From Aquarana catesbeiana (taxonomy: Eukaryota > Chordata > Amphibia > Anura > Ranidae), in NCBI RefSeq assembly GCF_042186555.1, contig NC_133333.1, positions 217,427,022-217,491,021 on the forward strand: 64,000 nucleotides of DNA. The letters are read 5' to 3'. A program made the position numbers and the translations under genes. This document shows, piece by piece, positions 32,339-47,500 of the stretch. Below the pieces are notes generated by a model. That model worked only from the letters and a program-made list of their open reading frames with translations, was not told the origin of the DNA and did not search any database. The stretch's first letter is position 1. Each line of letters starts with the position of its first letter.

Positions 32339-35300
32339 TAAATACATAATAAATAAATGAATAAATAAAAAAAATATATATATATATCCCCAAATGTTAT
32401 TATTACAAAGACAGTACATTAAAGCAGAGTTCCACCCAAAAATGGAACTTCCGCTTTAAGTGCAGGTGACCCCCCTGACGTGCCACATTTGGCATGTCAT
32501 TTTTTTGGGGGAGGAGTGGGTACCATGTTTTCACAGGCACCCAGCTCCCACTTCCTCCCCTGGCTCCGTGGCGCTGGAAGGAAGTTCACCTCTCCCCCTT
32601 CCTCCCTGCAATCTTCTAGAACACGTCACAGGTCCCAGAAGATTGCCCGGCCATTCACAGCGTGCAGCGCTGCTTGCGCATGGGCAATGCGCGTCCGGAT
32701 GTGAAACCACAGCTGGGCGCCCACAGTTAGAATGCCGGTGCCTCGGAGAGGAGGGGGGAGGAGTGGAGCTTTGTGCGCCCGCATTGCTTTACCATGGGAC
32801 AGGTGAGTGGCTGATTATTAAAAGTCAGCAGCTACACTTTTTGTAGCTTCTGACTTTTAAATGGGTGGAACTCCGCTTTAAGGCTAGAAAATGATATGGA
32901 TATGGATCATGGAAGGGAATTTCTATTCCCTTCCATTTGTTATTATTATTATTATTATTATAAATATTATTATAACATTAAAGCATATCTATGGTGAAAA
33001 TATAACATCTTATATTCATTTCCACATTGTATTCCAATTATTTCTAGCCTACTACTATTAGGGTTTGTTCACACTTGACTAAATTTATAACGCTCCTATA
33101 GCATTAGTATGGGCGTTAGACTGGCATTTTACAAGCAGTAATGGCGACTTACAAATGCTCCCCAAACGCCCTATGAGCAGTTTTGAAGTGTTTGGTGAGC
33201 GTTAATCCACTCCACAAATGCCTATTCCATTACAGGAGATAAACTAATCTTAATGCCCAGCAACCGCACCGCAACTGCCTGGCAGAGCATTTGCAATGCG
33301 TTACAATAGACTTGAATGGGAGGTGTTGAAAGACTTCAAACACCTCCTGACTTGACAAGAGGCTTCAATTTTGAAGCGACGCGATGGTAACGCTTCATGT
33401 TTTTATAGTGTGACCAGCATGTGCTGTTCATTGTATCATTTGCATTGGCATTTTAGGGGCGTTTCCCAAATGCCTGCTTTTAATGCCAATGTGAACTTAG
33501 CTTTCTGAATGATCTTGAAAATTGTAAACTTACTTTGTGAAGATCCCCACACATTTATATCCTTGAATTCCGTGACATGTATTCACTATGCCCTGTGTGT
33601 AAGCACCAGGCACCACTGTGTGACACATTTTACAGATCCTGCCTTCTGAACCACAGCGGTGCTGAGAGACTTGGAATAGGAATCACATTTTGCAGGCAGC
33701 AAGGTACCATGGGACATGTAGTTCTTATAAATGGAAAGTAAACAGCAGAGCAGAAGCTGAAGAGCGTGCAGGGGCTCCAGGAAGTTGTGGAAAGATATGA
33801 TCTGCAAACTCACAACAGAAAAGGAGATTTTTCGTGTAAGCTTATATTGGATTGTCAATAATAACTATTGCTTGTATTGGTATTACAATTTCCTTTAAAT
33901 ACCAGATGAGTTTGGTTGCTGTTATCAGTGTTCCTGCTATGAATCCAGTACTAGCTCCCTGCAGCACCGAGGGCATTGACAGCTCCTAGCATCTAGACAC
34001 CTTGTGGAGGGACCCCGCTAGCACACCAATCTTGGGGAGAGGTTGCATACAGGCCCGTCGCGACAGGACAGGCAAAACAAGCAATTTCTTGGGGCCCCGA
34101 GCTGGCCTGGGGCCCCAGCCGCGCCGCCGGCCGCCGCTTCCTATGAGCTGCAGCCTGTAGCGTGTCCGACTCCCCTTCCTTCCTCCTGCAGTCCGCGCGG
34201 TACAGGAGATTCAGTTTCCTGTTCCCGGCCGGATTGACAGCAAGTGCACACACTGAGTGCTCACTTCCTTTTAGTCCGACCAGCTGGGAACAGAAAACAG
34301 AATCTCCTGCCGCGCTGTACACGGTAGGGAGGGGGGTTAAAAAGAACACGGGGGGGGGGAGTAGTAAGGGGGGGAGGCAGTCATCAAGACCTATTTAGTA
34401 ATAAAAATATGGAAGCTTGCTGACCATAATAAAAACAATTACCATAGCTTTCTTTCCATTTTCTTCTTTCTTTACCATCCCATTTACATCTTATTGCTTC
34501 TTTTTTGAATCAGGTAATATTTATTAAAGCTTTTTGCAAAACTTTACAAAGCAGAGAAAAGACTCTACAGTACACTCTACTGTAGAGTCTTTTCTCTGCT
34601 TTGTAAATTTAGTGAACTTAAACTGTATCGCTATACTGTGGTTCCTGTAGGCTTTGCATGCGTGCGGGGGGGGGTTTGTGGGGGCCCCCAAATTCCTTCA
34701 AACGGCCCTGGTTGCATATATTCCTCTAAACCTTATGAAAAAACACCAATATGACCTGTTTTTATTATGTAGTCCTAGAATTCTAACCTAAAATAGGTAT
34801 GAAATCATGTCCCCAGTTGAACTGTATATTACTGTTTGGTATCCATCTTTGTTTCATACATCTGCTATTTTTTTATTTATTTATTTATTTTTTTTCAATG
34901 TAGTCCAACGACTTCTGATGATCTACAGACTTATACACTATACTTGGTATCAGTTTTTCCAAACCATTGTTTAAATCTATTTTTCTAATCTACATTGTAT
35001 TCTGCTCATATGTCTAGGTTGTACGAGTCTGAATATATTTGTTCAGCTGCAATTCTGTATTGTCTGAAAATAAACACAAAATAGGTATGAAACGGTATGT
35101 AGCTATATTCAGCAACATAATAATTGAAAAGTAAAAGTGGCCTACGAATAGATTATCAAAGTTTTAATGATTTTAGGGATATTGAAAAGGAGGAGATTGA
35201 ATCTTAATGGATCTAAAACAGAACACCTGCTTACACACTAGGACTTTCCTAGACTAAAAGCATTCCTGTGCATAGTAATATACACTTACATATCAGAGCC

Positions 35301-38300
35301 CATGTACTGTGCAAGAAAAACAGTCTGTTCTGTTCAGTTATAGGAAGGCTCTATGTGGATATACCTACATAACCCCCAGCACAGCAAATCATAAATACTT
35401 ACTGTGTGAAAAGACACATTTCCATACTACTAAGGCCCGCTGTAGCTAAACATATAACGTATTCTGTTAACTGTATGGAGTTAATACCTGGAAAGACTGT
35501 GTTCAGTATATTCATTTCTTTTCTGTATTTCAAAAGCCTTTTTTTTACATTTTTCTCTACATATATAAGCAGATCAAGCTGTTCCGCAAAAGTGCCAGTT
35601 CCAACAACAAACCACATAACCAGGGCTACTGTTAGAAATCACGGGGCCCCATACAGCCTACCTGACAGAGACCCCCTTCGCCCCTGGCCGAAAGTGGCTG
35701 AGGACACAGAGTTATCAGTCCCTTTCTCTGCAGCCTCAGCTGCACAGATGAATGGATAGGAAGTGCTCTGATGCTTCCTGCTCATTCACAAACAGAAGCA
35801 TAGTAAACACAGTGTACTATGCTTCGTGATGAATGGACACAGGCGTGTGTGGTACCAACTGCTCACTGTGTTTATTCTGGAAAGGAAGGGGCCAGTAAAT
35901 GACATATTAATCCGCCCTCCCCCCCCCCCCGCTCTCCACCCTGAAACATTCCCCTGTGTTTTAGGGGAAGAGGAGAGGAGGAAAGCCGGCAGTGCTGTGG
36001 GGAAAAGGGGTACACAGAGGGGCCCGGACAGCTGATGGAAGGGGCATATGTGCTAGAACCATTGTCCCTGCAGTGCAGCCAGAGAGGGGAAAGAGGAAGA
36101 GAAGCTGGCAGCACTGCAGGGGAGGCAGAAGAGGATAGATCTGCAATAAGACAGTACAGCCGGCCCTCCTGCAGGTGCCTGGGCCCCCCTTTTGAACTGA
36201 TGGGTCCGGCCCAGTACAGGAGGGCTGGCTATACTGCCTTATCCGCAGCCCTGCACATAACACAGGTGGGAGGGCTTACAACAGTCAGATTTTTTTCTTT
36301 TACAAAAGATTTTATTTATATAATAAATTGAACAGGTAAGTTAGGTAAACAATGAGATGGTTAAATTATGTATAACAAAAGCGGTAAAAAAGTCCCAACA
36401 AAAGGGGAAAACAAGAGATTTTGTAGAGCTTCTGAGTTCCATTTAGCATCATAACGAAGGCCAAAACGTTTCTGATTGACAGAGCTCGAGTTTCTTGGTT
36501 GTATCATATGGTGAACTAAAACAGAACGACTCAGGCCGCGTAATTAGAATCCCAAAACATAGAAACTTATTGAGATTGAACATCCATATAGCGAAATGCA
36601 CCCTCCATTATTAGGGGGATACCATCACTGAAACCATCCACACCCAAACCCTGCCCTGCAGCCTGGTGGGCTTTGAAGATAAAGATACATAGTAAGGGAA
36701 ATGGGAACCGAAAAATAGAATAAATAAGAGAAGAGAAAGGGGAAGGGGAGACAGAAGGGAATGAGGGGAAAGAGAGGAGTCCTCAGGGGTGAGCACTAGA
36801 GAGTCATCAAATCGAGAGAAGCTGATTATTGAATCTGGAGGGTTGGGTATGTGCGATCCAAGGTTGCCAGACCTTGAGAAATTTATCATGTGTATCCGAG
36901 GTTCATGCGGTCAGCTTTTCATTGACAATGATATCGTTCAGATGGTTCTTAACCACTTCAAAGCACAGGAGTTTTCCAAGCCCTCGCAATAGTCAATTTA
37001 GTTGCAGTAAAAAGATGCAAGGCCAACTGGCGTTCTGGATGGAGCAGTTCAACTATCGGCTTGTAAAGAAGGGCCTCATAGGGGTCCCGTTTGATGCTAG
37101 TGTGAAATATGTTACGAAGAAGGGCATATACTCTGACCCATAGTCTGCATACCTTGGGACAAGACCACTAAATGTGTGCCATGGTGCCTTCCTGGGAGCA
37201 TCCCCAGAAGCAAAGAGAGGAATAGCATGGAATAAATTTCGCCAGCCTAGCTGGCGTACAGTATCATCCGTACAGAACTTTATAAGCATTCTCCAATATG
37301 GGAACATTCTTACTTAGAACTTTTAAAAAGAGCAATTGTCATGATCTGCCAGTCCTCCGGATCTTTCCCTAAGTCTGTTTCCCATTACAGTTGTCAGATT
37401 TTTTTCAGATAGCTTAAACCTTTTTTTAAGGTTTGAACTATATGAAGTAAACTGTTGCAGGAACTGTTTACATGTGTTCATCGAAGTTGGGCTTTAATTT
37501 GTTTTTAAAGTTCATTCAAAATTTCATGTACACACGAGCGGACTTTTCGACAGACTAGGTCTGACGGTCTATCCGACGGACTTTCGGCGGACTTCCGACG
37601 GACTTTCCTAACGAACGGACTTGCCTACACACGATCACACCAAAGTCCGACGGATTCCTACGTGATGATGTACGACTGGACTAAAATAAGGAAGTTGATA
37701 GCCAGTAGCCAATAGCTGCCAAAGCGTCGGTTTTAGTCCGTCGGACTAGCATACAGACCAGCGGATTTTTCGACCGGACCCGAGTCCGTCGGAAAGATTT
37801 GAAACATGTTTTATTTCTAGGTTCGTCGGACTTTTGGGAAAAAAAAGTCCCCTGGAGCCCACACACGATCGAATTGTCCGACGGAGACTGGTCCGCCGGA
37901 CCAAGTCTGCCGGAAAGTCCGCTTGTGTGTACGCGGCATTAGTTTACTGTGACCACAGGGTAACAACATGTATGCTATGTAGTTAAACTGCAGAATGAAT
38001 ACCGTTGTCACACTGTTACAGGAAGAGGAAAAATAACGGATCTTATGGCACGATCAACAGGTGATAAATAATAAAACTACAGTATGTCATGGGGAGACTC
38101 AGAAAATAGTAGTGAAAAATTGCATCATGTATGGATACATAAAAACATAAATTCCCATGCTTTGGTGTTCAACTCCTTCCTGCTCAGACGGTCCCACTGG
38201 CTTCCAATCATTACTAGACACTTGGAGCTGTCTTTGACAGCTTGGTCTCTGTGCAGGAAAAATGCTTTCAGCACAGAAACCTCTGCTGCCCAAGGATGCA

Positions 38301-41300
38301 TTTGTGTGATATGTGGGCAATAAACAAGCCCACCTTGTGGGGATCAATAGGTTAAGAATAGCTTTGCTTCCCATTACAGCCAAATCTTAGGGTTCACACC
38401 AGATGCGTTTGGGCTACGCTGGCAGCTATTTCCAGTGGAGCCCAAACACGTAGATAACTGCAGCATTGCCGTGTGTGCTCTGAAAATAAGCACAAAGGCA
38501 ACACTGCTAAGATAAATGGGACTGAATTAAAATATCAGGGAAAAAAAATTGCAAAAAAAGAGGCACCAAAATCAGCACATTGCCACTGTTGTGTTGATTT
38601 ACTAAAACTGGAGAGTGCAAAATCTGGTGCAGCTTTGCAAAGAAACCTATCAGCTCCCGGGTTTTATTGCCAAAACTTAATTGAGCAAGCTGAAGTTAGA
38701 AGCCGATTGGCTACCATGCACAGCTGCACCAGATTCTGAGTTCTGCAGCTCTCTGGTGTGAAAGAGCCCTTATGTTTCTGGAGGTGGAAAACATTATAAA
38801 GCTAAAAGGAATGAATAGATTTTATGTAGGTGAATAAGGGATACCAACAGCTGGACACCTGGGAGATGTGTAGTTAACAGTTATTAGTAATACATTGATG
38901 CACAATAGTGGAGATTTCAAGCTGTCTGGGAGACCTCCGCCACCAGTGCCGATTTTGCTGTGGAACTTTCCATGCCATTGCTGTGTCCTGTGTAATGTAA
39001 ATACAAGTAAAGTGTAATTAACATCATAGCACTATGTGGCCTCTAAAAAAAGATTTGTCATCGTAGATCACTCCACAAAATTGGCGTTCAAAAGTGTTCT
39101 TTAATCCCAGGACAAAGACTCCAGTGAACTGTTCCGACATCCTTTATGCTCTTCCAACCCCTACCTGGGCGACTATAGTTTCAGAGTCAGACTGTTCCCA
39201 GACAAAGTGCTCCGACCACCCCACAACGTCTCTTTCTTTCTACAAGACCCTCCCTCTCTCTTCCTATTACAGCTCTGTGGGAATTGCTAAAGAAAGGCCA
39301 GCGGGTGGCAAGATGGGTCACAGCTTCCTGTTAGTTAACTCTCATAGTGATGTGTTGGATTTATGATGTATAATTACTTTAATAAGCTGAAAGGGTTCAC
39401 TTACCTGCAGGGGAGGACTGGACAGGGGGTCTGGAGAGCATTTGCAGTACAATTAATATGTCAAACACTGGGAACTTTTTGGGGGGAGTACTATCAATAA
39501 TGAAAGCCTTATTACAACTAATACCTAAATTAGAGATATACTTTCCACCTTAAACTATAAAATTAATACAGTATACAGTATGTTTGGATGGTGGCCCTGA
39601 TCAACTTTCTTTGTGACTCTGCGGAATACCGAGAGCTGCAAATTAAGTCAGTGGTGGAAGAGTGCAAAAAAAACTTTAATGCCCTGTACACACGATAGGA
39701 TTTTCTAACAACAAATGTTTGATGGGAGCTTGTTGTCGGAAAATCCGACCGTGTGTAGGCTCCATCGGACATTTTCCGTCGGAATTTCCGACAAACAAAA
39801 TTTGAGATCTGGATCTCAAATTTTCCGACAACAAAATCCATTCTCGGAAATTCCGATCGTGTGTACACAATTCCGACGCACAAAATTCCACGCATGCTCG
39901 GAATCAGGCAGAAGAGCTGCACTGGCTATTGAACTTCATTTTACTCGGCTCATCGTACTTGTTTTACGTCACCGCGTTCTTGACGTTCAGAATTTCCGAC
40001 AACATTTGTGTGACCGTGTGTATGCAAGACGAGTTTGAGCCAACATTTGTCGGAAAAAAATTCACGGTTTTGTTGTTGGAAAATCCTATCGTGTGTACAG
40101 GGCATTAAATGTGTCGCAGTCAGTAGTTGTGTGCCTGTTCACACCTCCATGCTTTGAGGCAATTTGGGCCCCAAAGCAGAAAAAAATTGCTGCTGTTTTA
40201 TACTTTCTAAGTCGTGCTCAAGGTCATTATGTGGATCCATTCAGTTGCGTTCAAAAGTAATGGCACCGCAACACACTGCACTGTGCTTGGTCCACTAATG
40301 TGTTTTCAGTAATACAAGCTTTTTACCACACATTACCACATTGGTGCGGTGGTGTAAACAAGCCCTAAAGGAAGGGGAATGATTAAGATTATTTGTGATG
40401 ATGGCATGGCGTTTTATTTAGCAGTCCATATCATTTTCCAGAGCAGCAGTCAATGTTTGTTTTTAGTATTTCATCATTAACAATTCATCCACTACATACA
40501 ATCATCTTTTTTTATCATGTATACTGTATGTAAAAAGGTGTGTTACAATAAAATATAGTCTTTAAGACAACCCCCACCTTTCACAATGGTAGCCAGTTCC
40601 CAGTCTGCCCCTGCGCACACAATGTGCCACATCATGGTCCATTACAGGTGGCCAGCCCAGACATTTCCATTAATGTGGAAAATTAAAACAGTTTTGATAA
40701 CAGTAGTAAAATCTGATTACAGGAACTTGCTAAGGAGTGTCGTGCTTTTCCATTGAGGTCATTATTCAGAGGATGGCTGGCAATCATTCAGAGTCCAGCT
40801 ATTCCGGGAGAGATTACACCAATTATCGCGCTGTGAGCGTAATAGCCCGGCCACAGTGATAAGACAAGGACAAAACACAGCATTTTCACACATATGTCAG
40901 ACAGAATCTCATCGTTCTGCAACTAGGTGGGACATGAGAAGGCCAGAATTATAATTCTTTGATGCACCATAGAGACATTCACTTGTCTTTCTTTCATGTA
41001 CTGGATCACATTATCACTGACTTTTCCAATTACTGATTTACCCGAGGGCAGTTCAGACCTCCACCCATGGGCCTTAGTCAAGTCGTACATATGACACTGA
41101 CTCATTCTGAAGTACTGCGGAAGACGCACCCTGATCGAAGGATAACTTTGTAAGAGGAATGTGCAGGTTTGACCAATTATACGTTTTCCGTTATTTTGTG
41201 TGGTCCTTGAAAGGGTCAGACTTTTGGTGGATGCAGGAGAGTTAAATTCACCCTTTGTCCTTCACTCTCTTGCCCCCCCCCCCCAACATTTATTTATTTT

Positions 41301-44300
41301 TTTTATTTATTTTTAATCATTTATTTATTTTTATCTGAATAATTATCTTTTTTGCAGGGAGCTTTAGTCCATTTACATGACCTCATGGATACTCTAGTGG
41401 GTAGTCCTGAATGATGAAAACACATTATGTGGTGTCATTCCCTGGAGCATTCCCCTATAAGCTTAGGGCAGCTTGATGACATACCCTCAGAGGATCGTTC
41501 CTTGATGCCCTGCACTTACAGGAATTGGGTTGAATGGATGGGTGTTATTCACCCCGGTAGAAAATTGGTGTTGGATCCCAGAGCCATAGTAAGCCAGCAG
41601 GCTCAAAAGCGCATAAATAGATTTCAAATAAAATGCAGTAGATGAAATAAAACCATCTGAAAGACCCTCATCTTTTGGAAACTCTAGTAGTGACATCTCT
41701 GCACTTGCATTCAAGGGTCTGCACACCTCCTTTGGTCATTACCAGGCATCCCACACTCACTGATGCATCTTACTACTATACAGAGGGCAACAGGAGGAGT
41801 GAGAACACCACAAGGGAGTCAAGGAACACAATGAGGGACTACGGCAGGTAGATATCTGTGCTGGAGTTCTCAAAGGGATAAAAAGCCACAGAGTGACTCA
41901 GCAGGTTCCACCCTTTCTGGAAGACTAAACCTTTAAAGGGTTGCAAAATATAACAGTCTACAATCTGAAGTAAAACACAAACAACCTATGAAGTATAGGA
42001 AAGAATGAAATAGTTTGGATGTAGGTCAACAATTTTGGCCATCTCACTTGCTATTGTCTAGACATCTGATTGGAACAAAGTTTGATTATTTCACTGTAAT
42101 TGTGAGTCATTTTAAGAAACCATGACAACCAGTAAAAATACACTGAGCATAACAGTTACTGTTAATATCTTGAGATGCTTTTGCTCTAACAAGTTTACTA
42201 ACGTGTGTACCACAGCTGTGGCCATGATAAGTTAGCTTACTATCTTGATTCTATATATTCCATATAACTGTCATAAATTAGCTCAGCGCCTGCAGAGCAA
42301 CTCTAGATACAGCCAACCTGGGTCCAATAATATATATTTTCAGCATATATATTTTATATATAATATATTATAATGTAATATATAATATTTTATTATATAT
42401 AAATTACATGGTTTTGCAGGTTTGGTGAGGAGGAGCTCAAGTGGTCTGCATAGAACCCTGACCTCAAACAAAAAAAACACCTTTGGAATCAGTGCCTAAT
42501 AATGAGCCAGTATTAATATCAGGCCTCACAAATACTCTTTTGCCTAAATTGGCAGTGGTTTTCACGTACATTAATCAACATTTTTGTGGAACTACTTCCT
42601 TAGTGAAGGCTGTTATAACTGCAAAGGGGGGGTCAACTCCAAACAGTTTGTGAATGGAAGCCCAATAAACTCATATAGGTGTGATGGTCAGGTGTTCACA
42701 AGTGCATGAACAAATAATAACATCCAATCAGAATCTCTCTTTCATTTTCTCCTTTTAAAAGGAGAGAATCTTCTGGCCAACAAGGAGTTCCTTCAGTAAT
42801 AAAGCTCACTGTATATGAATGTTTTTTATTAGATAAACATAACTGTGTTTCCCATGTCTGACTTATGAAATGAGGGTTCTCTGGCTAAAATAATACTAAG
42901 CATCACATGGTGAAGGCTGAGCTGTTTTATTTTATCTATAGATGTCACCTATCTACACTGTACTTGTATCTGTAAATGGCAAAAATAAACTAAACTGCAA
43001 TAAACTAAATGTTCCCTTCTAGCTCCATCTCCTGACATTGATGTCTGTGGCCTCTCGCATCTACAAGCACCCCAGCCTGAAGAACTCTGTGAACTTAGTT
43101 GTAGTAAACATTCTGGTAGTGGATGGAGATGCGGGTCCAGAAGTGTCTGATAACGGTGGCCTGACATTACGGAACTTCTGCAGGTGGCAGCAGAAGTACA
43201 ACCCATCGAGTGATCGCCATCCAGAGCACTATGATACCGCCATTCTCATCACGCGGCAGGTATGTGACCCTTAGCAATGACACTTCCTAAAGACTGAGCT
43301 TCCAATATACAACACGTCAGGCTCAGAATATCACTTACATCTATTCCAAAACTGACTGCTGCAGTCTAGCCACAGATTCAGGAATATGATACGCTGTACA
43401 GGAAAACCTCACAGGCAAAAACCTCTTCTAGGCTGCACTGCTAATCTGGGATTCCACACAGATTATTATTTTATTCATTTTTATTGTTTAGCTAGAGAGA
43501 TGTATATATGTTACACTCAAGTAAAATATTCTGCCTGTTTTGTGCACAGTATCAGCTTGCTATATTCACCTGATTCACTTAAGAACTTATTTTTGTCTTG
43601 GCAAAGTTAACCTATGTTTAAAGTGTAACTACACCCTTGCTGCAGTCACCCACATAATGTAGGGCCTCCGGCCCTTCTCCCCCGCTAGTCTTATTCCTGT
43701 TACAATCTGATTGTACACTCTCCATTGGAGCGACCAATAAACCAATACCAGTACAGCCTCGTACACACGATGAGAATATTGTAGGAATGAAAGTCCATTT
43801 TTTGTTTTTGGATGCCAGTCTAATATTGAAAATTAAGAGGTTACTAAAGTTACGAAAATTCTCATATGACAGATTACAACTTCGGAAGTGATGTAATGTA
43901 TTATATTGTGTATTATAATGTATTCTTTTTTTCCAAACATGCATGGTCTTGGTCTTCTGATTTTTTTCGGATGAATACTGTACTGGTTAAATGAAAATTG
44001 TTAGTTTTGGTATTGTACAAAAAAAATTTACGTGTTTGTCCCTTCGGATAATTTTGCATGAACTGTCATCATTGGCTCTCGAAATCTGTGTAATATCGAT
44101 CACAATATCGTACAATTGCTTCGAAATTGGTATTTTGTGTCTGATTTTTGATCGTGTATATAAGGCCTCATGTACACTGCTGCTGCTAAACGGACGTTTA
44201 GGAGCAGTTGGGCATTTTTTTCAACTGCTCCTGAACTCTCCTCTATGTTATCTTATTAGTACATGTACACAGGGTCATTTACAGTTGTTTCTAGCCAGTT

Positions 44301-44445
44301 GAGTTTAGAGGCTTTTTTTGGAATGCAAAAAAATGGGTTCAGAAGCTGAGTTTAGAGGCATTTCAATTGCCAAACGCTTCTAATTGCAGTAAATCATGTT
44401 TAGCTGCCTTTCGTTTACAGGTTTTTCATTTTTGGCTATTTTGAG

Positions 44446-44520
<75 letters not shown>

Positions 44521-47500
44521 AAACGCTTCTAAACACAAACGTGGCAAATTGCTGTTAAACGCGGCATGTAAACGCGGCAAAACGGACATTTTAAACGTGG
44601 GTTACTATCTGTCAAGTTAAATCGTTCAGGAGAGGTTGTAAAAATGTCCCGTGTACATGAAGCCTTAGGTACGAGGGTCTGTCTGATTTGGATATAAATT
44701 GACTTGTCTGGGCCCCTGCATATGCTCTATACTCTCATTCATTGCTATGAATAGTTAGACCAGGGTACCCCTCTTAATTACACTGCTTTTACACTGAAGG
44801 TAGGTCAGCAGACAGCCCCCAGGGACCCGTAATAAAAGCTCCTTAACATTGGTAGCCAGTGTAAAGGATACCAAACTGAGACAAATCCTGCTCGCTTCAA
44901 TAATATACATTTTCCAAGAAAATATTTAAAAAGATGCTGGGCCTCTTATAGTATGGGGTCCTCAGTGCTTGTGAAATACAGAAATAACAAGTGCCACGCT
45001 CTAAATATAAATCACAATACACTTAAGTGCAAAAATAAATGAAAATAATGTGTGCTAAACAATAATTACTTCTATAAAGATGTGCCATTAATAACTCATG
45101 TGCAAACTAATAATTAAAAAAAACGCTCTTTATTGTGCTATCAGTGTATGAATAAATATTTGGTGCATTTCAGGTCCCAATTCAGCCCAAAATTCGGGCT
45201 GAAATCGGACCTGAAACGGTGCACCAGGACGCACAGGACCCCTGCTGGGAGCCGCATCAGCATTAGGTGTGAACCGTGAAATCAGCACAGTGGGTCCAGC
45301 ACAGCTTTTTCCAGTGTTATACATCTCTCCGATCTACTCCCTTAGCTCCAGCTTAATTCTTTAAAAAAAAAACCCTCAAGGACCTGACAACGTCAATACT
45401 GAGACGAAACGAAACGCGTCAGTCAGAGCTATATGTCTATCACATCTGCCTATATTCTGATGCATGGAATGTACGCCCGGGGATACAGGAAGTTTAGCCA
45501 GTGTAGAGCGCTTTTCCATATACTGGTAATGTTATGACACATTTAAACCTGGCATTATTTTTTTACTTGTAAGTGAGCATATGGTGTATTAGTTTTAAGC
45601 TTTTTAATAAATAATACTGCACAATGGATCACTCCTTGTTGTTTATTTTTGTGATAGTGAATTTGGAGCCAGAGGAGAGATTTTTTTTTAAAAAGGAGTT
45701 ATTAAGCTTGAGCCAAGGGAGTAGATCAGAGAGCTGTATAACACTGGAAAAGGCTGTGCTGGACCCACTTATTGATTTAAGGGGTCATGGAGATCTGGGG
45801 GGTGTGTCACCTGATGGGAAGCACAAAGTAAATTGGAGGAAGTGTTTTATAGTTCCACAGCTTACTTCTGTGAAATCAGTACAGTGGGATTTTGGAGTGA
45901 TTTCTTCTCTATTCTGAATGTGTTTTGAAAAATTGGTATGAAACTTTCATTTCATTTATTTTGAAGGGACTTTTGGGAACCTGAATATTTAATTATAAAG
46001 TGATAGCGCAATGAGCAGCTGTTTTTATTATTCATTTGCGCATGACTTATTTATTGTACATCTTTATAGAAATAATTATTGTTTAGCACGGGTTTTTTTT
46101 TTTTTGTCCTTTATTTTTGCACTTGAGTGTATTGTGATTTGATTTTAGAGGTTGGCACTTATTATTTTTGTATTTCATCTAGTGTAAAGGTTCTTGTTAA
46201 ATTGATGGTCACTGTAGTGACCACTCATACTGTCAATCATTGGCAGGAAGAGTGCCCTCTGTACACTGGTTTTTATTGGCGGGGAGTAAACCCCTTAACT
46301 GGCAGAAGATTAGTGGTTTCAGTGGTTATTTACCTCAAAGATGACAGGAGTAACGCCTGTTCCTGGGTGTGAAGAGACCCAGGGCACATGTCCCAGTTGC
46401 CTGGGCCTAGCAATGCCCACATGGTGGCCAAGTGTTTTAGACTTCTTAGAATTTAAGACCCCCTGAGGAATCTTGAGTAAAAATTTTTCTCATATATTGA
46501 AAGTACTTTTTTTTCAACATCCCATTATTAATATACTGAGTTATATTTACTGTGAATTTAATTTATTGAGATTTTACTGTAAAGATCACTGTTCAATTTT
46601 TTGTCAGGACTTTTGTGGACATGAGAGCTGTGACACGCTAGGAGTAGCTGACATCGGGACAGTGTGTGACCCCAGCAAGAGTTGTTCTGTGATTGAAGAT
46701 GACGGACTACAGGCGGCCTACACCCTGGCCCATGAGCTTGGTAAATGTCCTTTTCTACCATCCAATCACTGGTCTCACATGGAAGAGTAGCTAATGAGAT
46801 TCAACAGATTTTTCATTTCAACACTTTCCTAAAATTGTAGCTTTTGTTACGACTTTGGGGTTTATCTTTCTCTAAAATGCAGTGCGAAGCATGTGAACCA
46901 GTAATATTTCTGGTATTTGCTAATAAAGTAAAAAATAGCTGAGGCTCAGGTGTCTTCTGTAACAAGCACTTGGGGCCTTGGAGATAAAATCTGCAGAGTT
47001 GCCAGCATAAAATAATAAAGCAGCTTCTTCTTTGGAATTGAAAGAAAATAAATAAAACTAGAGAAAACCCACACATGCAAACCCCATGCAGAAAGTGTCC
47101 CGGGGTGGACTAATCCAGCAAACCCCTGGGTGCTGAAGACTAAAGCATTGCACATTATTTGGTTAGCACAATCCCATGTTGTACAACAGAGGCAGCACTA
47201 CCAAATTTCAATATACCCGCTTCTAGACTTTCTCAAACAACAAAAAGTAGCACCTAACACAATGTACCAATAATACGTGTATTTTAACTCAAAACATTGT
47301 TTTTTTATTTTGGATGGAACATAGAAAGGTTAGAATCCATGTCAGGTTTGGGGAAATACAACATTTTACAGATGTCTTCAAGCCAGAAATAGAGGGGAAA
47401 TCTTCAAATGGGGGCACTTGTTGGAATGACAAATTTCCCCAATATTGGAGAGATTCCCCCATGTTTTGTTGTGTCTTTAGGGCAGGGAGTGAAGGGGAAA

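Larger units (their letters stand above)
27842..43022. other. ADAMTS8 intron 1 (15.2 kb)
   Basis: GTAACA...TTCTAG. It is filled with repeats described separately: MITEs, an L1 fragment, a Tc1 fragment, a long TA run and runs of C (28148-28162, 28869-28889). Stretches with nothing I can name are 28380-28860, 28890-29690, 31275-32240 (apart from an A-rich segment), 34720-35620, 37400-37520, 38775-39670 and 40370-42400. A minus-strand frame at 40923-41129 has no homologue I recognise. Confidence 0.85.
43260..46607. other. ADAMTS8 intron 2 (3.3 kb)
   Basis: GTATGT...TTGTCAG. 43260-43750 holds nothing I recognise; the rest is repeats listed below. 46195-46600 is unassigned. Confidence 0.85.

Noticed and set aside
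40923..41129. 68-residue minus-strand frame starting MRLPQYFRMSQ
   Set aside because: No domain I recognise, no flanking splice sites that extend it, single short frame inside intron 1. Could be an unrecognised fragment, so a protein search would settle it.
45624..45917. 97-residue plus-strand frame
   Set aside because: It spans the inner arm of the inverted-repeat element at 44973-46175; no domain.
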